A stretch of 8,353 nucleotides of DNA from Candidatus Saccharimonadota bacterium (lineage in GTDB: Bacteria; Patescibacteriota; Saccharimonadia; CAILAD01; BJGX01): assembly GCA_013816445.1 (NCBI GenBank), contig JACDEK010000036.1, positions 1-8,353 of the forward strand. The letters run 5' to 3'. A program made the position numbers and the translations under genes. The notes below the pieces were generated by a model. That model had not been told where the DNA came from, made no database searches, and saw only the letters and a list, made by a program, of their open reading frames with translations. Shown here in pieces: positions 4,704 through 8,353 of the stretch (positions are counted from its first letter, which is position 1; each line of letters begins with the position of its first letter).

Positions 4704-5420
4704 TTAGTTAGAAGAGTCGCTTGTTTTTGGTGCAACTGTTAAATTTACTGTGGTCTTTTTGCCACTTGTTGACTTATTGTCTGTACCAATTAAAACGACG
4801 AGTTGATTACTACCTTTTGTAAAGCTCTGGGCAGAGCCAGCTTCAAAGTTAAACTCACTCTCTGATTTTGACCAGCCATTACTACTAAGCTTACTGGCGT
4901 AAAAATCTAATACCTTTTGAGAATCATCATTTGTAGCCAAAGTAACGTTATAGCCTTCTTTGGTTTTGATAGCTAGAATAACATCTGATGGTTGGTAGAT
5001 AGGCACATCACTTGGAAACCCTTGAGGAACTTTTGTATTACCAACACTGACCGATTCTCCATCTTTACCCTGAACAGATACACTACCTGTTTTACCGTCA
5101 ACGTTCAGACCAGAATCTTTCACACTCTTTTGCACACCTGCAATAATTGCAAATAGTGCAAATACTTGTATAAACATTACTACCAGCGCAATAACAATTG
5201 ATGCGACCGCTAGGCCTTTGCCACCCTCGTTATTTTTCTTGATGCCACTGAGGGCAACAATACCCAGAATTAATCCAACTAACGGAAACAAAAATGCCAG
5301 AATTAATGCAGCAATAGCTAAACCGCTGGTTTTTTTAGTGACTACACTTGGCGCATTTGCTGGTTCTGGTGTTTGAGTTTTTGTTGGTTCTACTTTTTGA
5401 GGTGTTTTATCTTCAGGCAT
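4704..5420 (-). CDS. DUF4190-like membrane protein with C-terminal extracytoplasmic domain
   Basis: The 238-residue protein begins with a Pro/Thr/Lys-rich tail (1-30). It continues with a two-helix hairpin typical of DUF4190: SGLAIAALILAFLF at 32-45 within helix one (to about 59), a KKNNEGGKGLA turn at 61-71, and helix two at about 70-95. A Gly/Ser/Val-rich linker (about 103-130) leads to a C-terminal domain at about 131-235, with VPQGFPSDVPIYQPSDV (131-147) and a FYASKLSSNGW motif (173-183). The FPxDVPxYP-type entry and FYxxxLxxxGW motif resemble small extracytoplasmic domains found in many bacterial surface proteins; the ligand is unknown. AGGAGT is six bases from the ATG. The malic enzyme gene ends 45 bases upstream and the membrane protein gene starts 11 bases downstream, so a three-gene transcript is likely. 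I see no good promoter in the 45-base gap, although TATAAC occurs at 5441-5446. Confidence 0.75.
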   Translation of the reverse strand: MPEDKTPQKVEPTKTQTPEPANAPSVVTKKTSGLAIAALILAFLFPLVGLILGIVALSGIKKNNEGGKGLAVASIVIALVVMFIQVFALFAIIAGVQKSVKDSGLNVDGKTGSVSVQGKDGESVSVGNTKVPQGFPSDVPIYQPSDVILAIKTKEGYNVTLATNDDSQKVLDFYASKLSSNGWSKSESEFNFEAGSAQSFTKGSNQLVVLIGTDNKSTSGKKTTVNLTVAPKTSDSSN

Positions 5421-5465
5421 ATTGTGACTCCTAGTTATTAGTTATACTTACTACTAATGTTAATG

Positions 5466-6608
5466 CTAGCCAATGTTTTGTGCAATAGCTTCTACAACTT
5501 TGCTATCAAAAACAGATGGGATAACTATTTCACTCATTGGGTTACTAACTACATCTGCTAACGCCTGGGCTGCTTTGAGTTTTATAGTGTCATTTAACTC
5601 AGTAATACTATGGTTAATTAGACCTTTGAATAAGCCCGGAAAAACTAAAACATTATTGATTTGATTCACAAAGTCAGAGCGTCCACTCGCCACTACTGCA
5701 GCACCGGCTTTTAGTGCATCATTTGGCAATATCTCTGGTTCAGGATTAGCAAGAGCAAAAATAATTGGTTTTGTATTCATACTTTTTATGTAGCTTGGTG
5801 GTAGCTTGCCACCTGTTGAAAGCCCAATAAAAATATCGGCGCCTTTCACAGCATCTTCGAGGTTACCGCTTAAATGATGTGTATTTGTTGCCTGAGAAAG
5901 TGCACGTTTTTCTGGCGTTAGATCAGTACGTGTCGTATCAATTATTCCTGTACTATCAACCACGATAATATCTTTAAATCCATAACTAATGAGCAACTTA
6001 GCTACTCCTACTCCCGCCGCTCCCGCACCTAACAATACTACTCGCGAAGCTTGAGCTTGCTTACCAACAACTTTTAAAGAGTTTATAAGACCTGCTAGTA
6101 CGACAATCGCCGTGGCGTGCTGATCATCATGCACAACTGGAATATCAAGCGTAGCTTGTAGTCTTTTTTCTATTTCAAAACACTGAGGAGCTGCTATATC
6201 CTCTAAATTAATAGCGCTAAATACTGGTGCAATATTGATAATAGTTTGAATAATCTCTTCTGGCTCTTGAGTGTTAAGTACTATCGGAAAAGCATTAAGG
6301 CCACCCAGCTGAGAAAATAACATCGCCTTACCTTCCATAACAGGCAAAGCACCATAGGGGCCAATGTTACCAAGTCCTAATACCGCCGAACCGTCAGAAA
6401 TAACTGCTACAGTATTATTTTTAATAGTATATTGTGAAGCGAGCTCTGGCTTATTCGCAAGTAAACTCGAAACTGCGCCAACACCTGGTGTATACACAAG
6501 ACTTAAATCTTCTTCGTCTTTCACAACAATCTTACTTTGACTAACGATTTTTCCGTGTAATTTTTTATGCAGTTGTAACGCGAGTTCTTGGTAATTTGAT
6601 TTTATCAT
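5466..6608 (-). CDS. Malic enzyme (oxaloacetate-decarboxylating malate dehydrogenase), short form
   Basis: Malic enzyme oxidatively decarboxylates malate to pyruvate and CO2, reducing NAD or NADP, in the cytoplasm. The 380-residue length matches the short bacterial form without a phosphotransacetylase tail. Signatures in order: LVYTPGVGAV (37-46) with catalytic Tyr39; VISDGSAVLGLGNIGPYGALPV (69-90); EGKAMLF with catalytic Lys94; metal ligands Glu136-Asp137 in LEDIAAP and Asp161/162 in HDDQHATAI; dinucleotide motif GAGAAGVG (194-201); FALANPEPEI (284-293); and SGRSDFVNQINNVLVFPG (308-325). Asp218 at the end of the second Rossmann strand leans to NAD, but the cofactor is not settled. Ala165 replaces the Gly usual in DDQHGTA. 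No Shine-Dalgarno precedes the ATG; TATAAT ends six bases upstream and a terminator hairpin lies just before that, so the mRNA is probably leaderless. It likely leads a transcript with two membrane protein genes. In a fermentative CPR cell it would link malate to pyruvate and redox balance. Confidence 0.95.
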   Translation of the reverse strand: MIKSNYQELALQLHKKLHGKIVSQSKIVVKDEEDLSLVYTPGVGAVSSLLANKPELASQYTIKNNTVAVISDGSAVLGLGNIGPYGALPVMEGKAMLFSQLGGLNAFPIVLNTQEPEEIIQTIINIAPVFSAINLEDIAAPQCFEIEKRLQATLDIPVVHDDQHATAIVVLAGLINSLKVVGKQAQASRVVLLGAGAAGVGVAKLLISYGFKDIIVVDSTGIIDTTRTDLTPEKRALSQATNTHHLSGNLEDAVKGADIFIGLSTGGKLPPSYIKSMNTKPIIFALANPEPEILPNDALKAGAAVVASGRSDFVNQINNVLVFPGLFKGLINHSITELNDTIKLKAAQALADVVSNPMSEIVIPSVFDSKVVEAIAQNIG

Positions 6609-6614
6609 TGCTTC

Positions 6615-6620
6615 ATTATA
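6615..6620 (-). promoter_or_regulatory. -10 hexamer of a leaderless promoter for malic enzyme
   Basis: A perfect TATAAT on the minus strand is followed by six bases and then the ATG at 6608. It lies between the terminator of the upstream gene (stem 6634-6653) and the start codon, the only space where a promoter for malic enzyme can sit. I see no recognisable -35 hexamer at 16-19 bases upstream, where the terminator stem lies. Confidence 0.55.
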
Positions 6621-6633
6621 CCGAAAAATAAAA

Positions 6634-6653
6634 CCCTATAGTTGCCTATAGGG
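6634..6653 (-). terminator. Intrinsic terminator of the 149-residue protein gene
   Basis: CTATAGGG (6646-6653) pairs perfectly with CCCTATAG (6634-6641) around a four-base loop. On the minus strand the stem is followed by TTTTATTTTT (6624-6633). The stem begins directly after the TAG stop of the 6654-7103 gene. It isolates that gene from malic enzyme downstream. Confidence 0.85.
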
Positions 6654-7103
6654 CTATAAAATGTAGCCACTCTTTACTAGTTTAGTAAGTTCCGTCGCAT
6701 CCGTTTCTTGCAGATTTTGTTTTGGCTTAGAATCAATCGATCTAATATGTCCTTCTCGATAACTTGTCACCCCAAAAAGCTGTAGTGTTCTTGGAGAAAA
6801 AACATAAAGATGGTCAGCACGCTTCATTTCTTTCACTACTTTACCAATAATTATTTGAACTGGACTCTGAGTAATCTCATCATCTTTATGACCAAGCACA
6901 ATACCCATTACAGGAGGATTAATGCAATTTAGCTTTTGACTAGCTGTATAATCAAATTCGATAATACTAAAGCTAACTCGACCACTCATACATATCAGTT
7001 TTAATGGTTCGTGTTGAGTATTATCAATCATCATTTTTTCTTTTTCTAGACAAGAAATATAGGCATCAAATAAACCCACACATTCTTCGTAAAGTACTTT
7101 CAT
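6654..7103 (-). CDS. Unrecognised soluble protein of 149 residues
   Basis: I do not recognise this protein. It has no signal peptide or membrane helix. It contains an N-terminal helical region with KVLYEECVGLFDAYISCLEKEK (2-23), a beta-rich middle with RVSFSIIEFDYT (42-53) and NPPVMGIVLGHKDDEITQSPVQIIIG (62-87), then HLYVFSPRTLQLFGVTSYREG (97-117) and a polar C-terminal tail. The visible cysteines (residues 8, 18, 38, 60) are scattered and form no obvious metal site. The start at 7103 is supported by GAGGGAG five bases upstream; internal Met24/Met25 lack such a signal. A promoter at 7149-7176 and a terminator directly after the stop make it a single-gene unit between the redox pair and malic enzyme. 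No function can be inferred from its neighbours. Confidence 0.65.
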   Translation of the reverse strand: MKVLYEECVGLFDAYISCLEKEKMMIDNTQHEPLKLICMSGRVSFSIIEFDYTASQKLNCINPPVMGIVLGHKDDEITQSPVQIIIGKVVKEMKRADHLYVFSPRTLQLFGVTSYREGHIRSIDSKPKQNLQETDATELTKLVKSGYIL

Positions 7104-7148
7104 TGCAACTCCCTCGCAAAGTGCGGATAGATATACAAAGACATATTG

Positions 7149-7176
7149 ATTTTATCTCAAAAAAACAACAAGTCAA
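7149..7176 (-). promoter_or_regulatory. Promoter for the 149-residue protein gene
   Basis: On the minus strand TTGACT (7171-7176, five of six) and TAAAAT (7149-7154, five of six) are 16 bases apart. Transcription would start near 7142 and give a leader of about 38 bases ending in the GAGGGAG Shine-Dalgarno at 7109-7115. The promoter lies in the 96-base gap after the CxxC membrane protein gene. Confidence 0.55.
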
Positions 7177-7199
7177 ATTAAAAAAACTTATGCTAACTC

Positions 7200-7769
7200 T
7201 TAAACTCCGTGAAGAGCCTGATGATTTACAATTACCTTACCTAGTCCATAAATCGCATACAATATCAAAAATATACTCAAGTAACTAATAATTACACCTA
7301 TACTCCTTGATAAAGCAATAGAGCTCGTTGCCCCTAAGCTAATTAAGATTGGTGTCAAAATTGATGTTCCACAAGCTGCACAACCACTGGCTATTATTGC
7401 AGTAAGTAAGCCAGCAGAACTCTTGGCGCTATTCTTAATTACTTTTCCTTGAGATTTTAAAACATAAACTAGACAGGCAATGTTTATACCAAATAGTACT
7501 GCAAAAATAATTAAACCAATTGCTTCAATACTATCAAAGTTCGTAAAAATACCCCCATAAATACCGCCAAGAAAAGTTATACGTTCAAACACGGTGAAGG
7601 GTGCTTCAGATAGACCGTACCATAGTAAACTAATATTGAAAGTCCAGAGTAAAATTCCTAGCCCTACAAAGGTAAATAATATAGCATAAAAAATATATTG
7701 GGGGTGATAAAAAAACATTCTACCCACAGCCTTATAACTAATTTTTAGCTTTAACAATATTAACTTCAT
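7200..7769 (-). CDS. Multi-pass membrane protein with CxxC motif (GCAACG), candidate redox partner of DsbA-like protein
   Basis: This 189-residue protein has about four or five membrane segments: roughly residues 25-45, 62-77 (weak), 82-105, 118-146 and 155-178. Its key feature is SGCAACGTSILTPIL (128-142), a CxxC motif (Cys130, Cys133) at a membrane segment, with one further Cys at 99. Similar SGCxxCG membrane proteins occur in CPR genomes by my recollection, but I know no characterised family. It lacks the four-cysteine layout of DsbB, and I cannot match it to VKOR or CcdA. The ATG overlaps the stop of the upstream DsbA-like gene as ATGA and has no Shine-Dalgarno, so its translation is coupled to that gene. 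Coupling and CxxC together suggest it exchanges electrons with the DsbA-like protein; metal transport through the CxxC is an alternative. The redox role is inference. Confidence 0.7.
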   Translation of the reverse strand: MKLILLKLKISYKAVGRMFFYHPQYIFYAILFTFVGLGILLWTFNISLLWYGLSEAPFTVFERITFLGGIYGGIFTNFDSIEAIGLIIFAVLFGINIACLVYVLKSQGKVIKNSAKSSAGLLTAIIASGCAACGTSILTPILISLGATSSIALSRSIGVIISYLSIFLILYAIYGLGKVIVNHQALHGV

Positions 7770-8353
7770 TTTAATTTTGAATCGATTAATGGTTTAAAAA
7801 TTGAAAATGGTTGTGATCCCGATATTTTTTGAGAACCAATTAGAAAAGTGGGCGTACCTGAAATCCCTAAAGTATTCGCTGATTGAACATCAGCTTCAAC
7901 CAATGATTTATTTGTACCGTCTTCAAGACATTGTGAGATTTTTGAACCATCTATACCTGCTCCAGAAATAATCTCAGAGAGTTTTTGTTGAGTAAATAGG
8001 TTTTTACCCTCAATAGAATAGTCACCATTTTTATAATAAGTATTCCACATATAGCTATAGAGTGCATCATGAAATTCGGTAAACTTTTGTTGATCATTAG
8101 CACAATATGCAGCCTCTGCTGCAACCTTTGAGTCTGCTGCAATGATTGGTAAAGTTTTATATTCTATATTTATTTTCCCCGAATCTACAAATTCTTTTCT
8201 AATTTGTTTCTCTGTCGTCTGTGAGAATTTTGTACATAAAGGACATTTAAAATCTCCATATTCTACCAAAGTTACTTTAGCGTCGTTACTGCCGATAATT
8301 AGTTTTTTATTTCCACTAGGAACATTTGTAGAATTATTACTAATAACAGTATT
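7766..8353 (-). CDS. DsbA-like thiol:disulfide oxidoreductase, N-terminus outside window
   Basis: The reading frame stays open to the right edge, so the 195 visible residues lack the N-terminus, where a signal peptide or membrane anchor is expected. The first visible stretch is a Ser/Asn-rich linker followed by the thioredoxin-fold entry GSNDAKVTLVEYGDFKCPLC (21-40). The active site is CPLC (Cys37, Cys40), and the cis-proline is in SGTPTFLIG (Pro168). A helical insertion spans about 75-155 and contains a second pair, Cys84 (AAYCAND) and Cys142 (SQCLED). This is the DsbA/BdbD-like layout of enzymes that introduce or shuffle disulfides in exported proteins. A TTG at 8267-8269 (Leu29) is not the start, because the conserved DAKVTLVEYGDF block continues upstream of it. 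The gene ends in ATGA overlap with the CxxC membrane protein. Confidence 0.92.
   Translation of the reverse strand, partial: NTVISNNSTNVPSGNKKLIIGSNDAKVTLVEYGDFKCPLCTKFSQTTEKQIRKEFVDSGKINIEYKTLPIIAADSKVAAEAAYCANDQQKFTEFHDALYSYMWNTYYKNGDYSIEGKNLFTQQKLSEIISGAGIDGSKISQCLEDGTNKSLVEADVQSANTLGISGTPTFLIGSQKISGSQPFSIFKPLIDSKLK

Noticed and set aside
7004..7288. 94-residue plus-strand open frame across the 7104-7199 gap
   Set aside because: It is antisense to two better-supported genes and to the promoter and Shine-Dalgarno of the 149-residue gene; its composition is Lys/Leu low-complexity and no start signal is evident.
7200..7769. DsbB or VKOR identity for the CxxC membrane protein
   Set aside because: Only three cysteines are present, without the second catalytic pair of either family, and no characteristic VKOR or DsbB sequence blocks were seen.
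7766..8269. DsbA-like gene as complete, starting at TTG 8269
   Set aside because: The frame is open to base 8353 and the residues upstream of the TTG (GSNDAKVT) belong to the conserved DsbA entry, so the gene is truncated by the window edge.

Overview
The window looks like chromosomal DNA of a Candidate Phyla Radiation bacterium, most likely Candidatus Saccharibacteria (TM7). This is inferred from AT-rich sequence, very compact gene packing, many short single-domain or lineage-restricted membrane proteins, a stripped-down FtsB/DivIC-like division protein, a short-form malic enzyme, and a LexA among proteins that I recognise only as CPR-type conserved hypotheticals. TGA is read as stop (it ends the DsbA-like gene), so the UGA-Gly code of SR1/Gracilibacteria is not in use. 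I see no insertion sequence, phage gene, CRISPR array or rRNA.

Layout. 1-1737 (minus strand): an FtsB/DivIC-like septum protein and, upstream of it, a calcineurin-type metallophosphoesterase carrying an inserted pair of membrane helices. A promoter at 23-51 points out of the left edge. 1832-2167 (plus): a small protein with a duplicated TA[YF]LQxxIxxRRKN motif. 2185-2261 (minus): a tRNA with CAT anticodon, most likely tRNA-Ile2, ending at a hairpin whose arms lie in the 3' end of the facing gene. 2387-2587 (minus): a 66-residue protein with its own strong promoter, strong Shine-Dalgarno and terminator. 2762-3316 (plus): a proline-rich single-pass membrane protein. 3451-4074 (plus): LexA, with a near-perfect promoter containing a tandem GTTCG operator candidate. 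4105-6608 (minus): malic enzyme, a DUF4190-like membrane protein and a four-helix membrane protein, probably one transcript. 6654-7103 (minus): an unrecognised 149-residue protein with its own promoter and terminator. 7200-8353 (minus): a secreted or anchored DsbA-like thiol oxidoreductase, cut by the window edge, overlapping by ATGA a membrane protein with a GCAACG (CxxC) motif.

The two most interesting points are these. First, the DsbA-like protein and the CxxC membrane protein are translationally coupled. The membrane protein does not look like DsbB or VKOR to me, so it is a candidate for an undescribed redox partner. Second, three genes without a Shine-Dalgarno (starts at 447, 1832 and 6608) each have a TANAAT -10 hexamer exactly six bases before the ATG, the geometry of leaderless mRNAs. 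Genes with clear Shine-Dalgarno sequences lack this arrangement, so two initiation modes seem to coexist here.

All assignments come from reading the sequence; no database search was possible.
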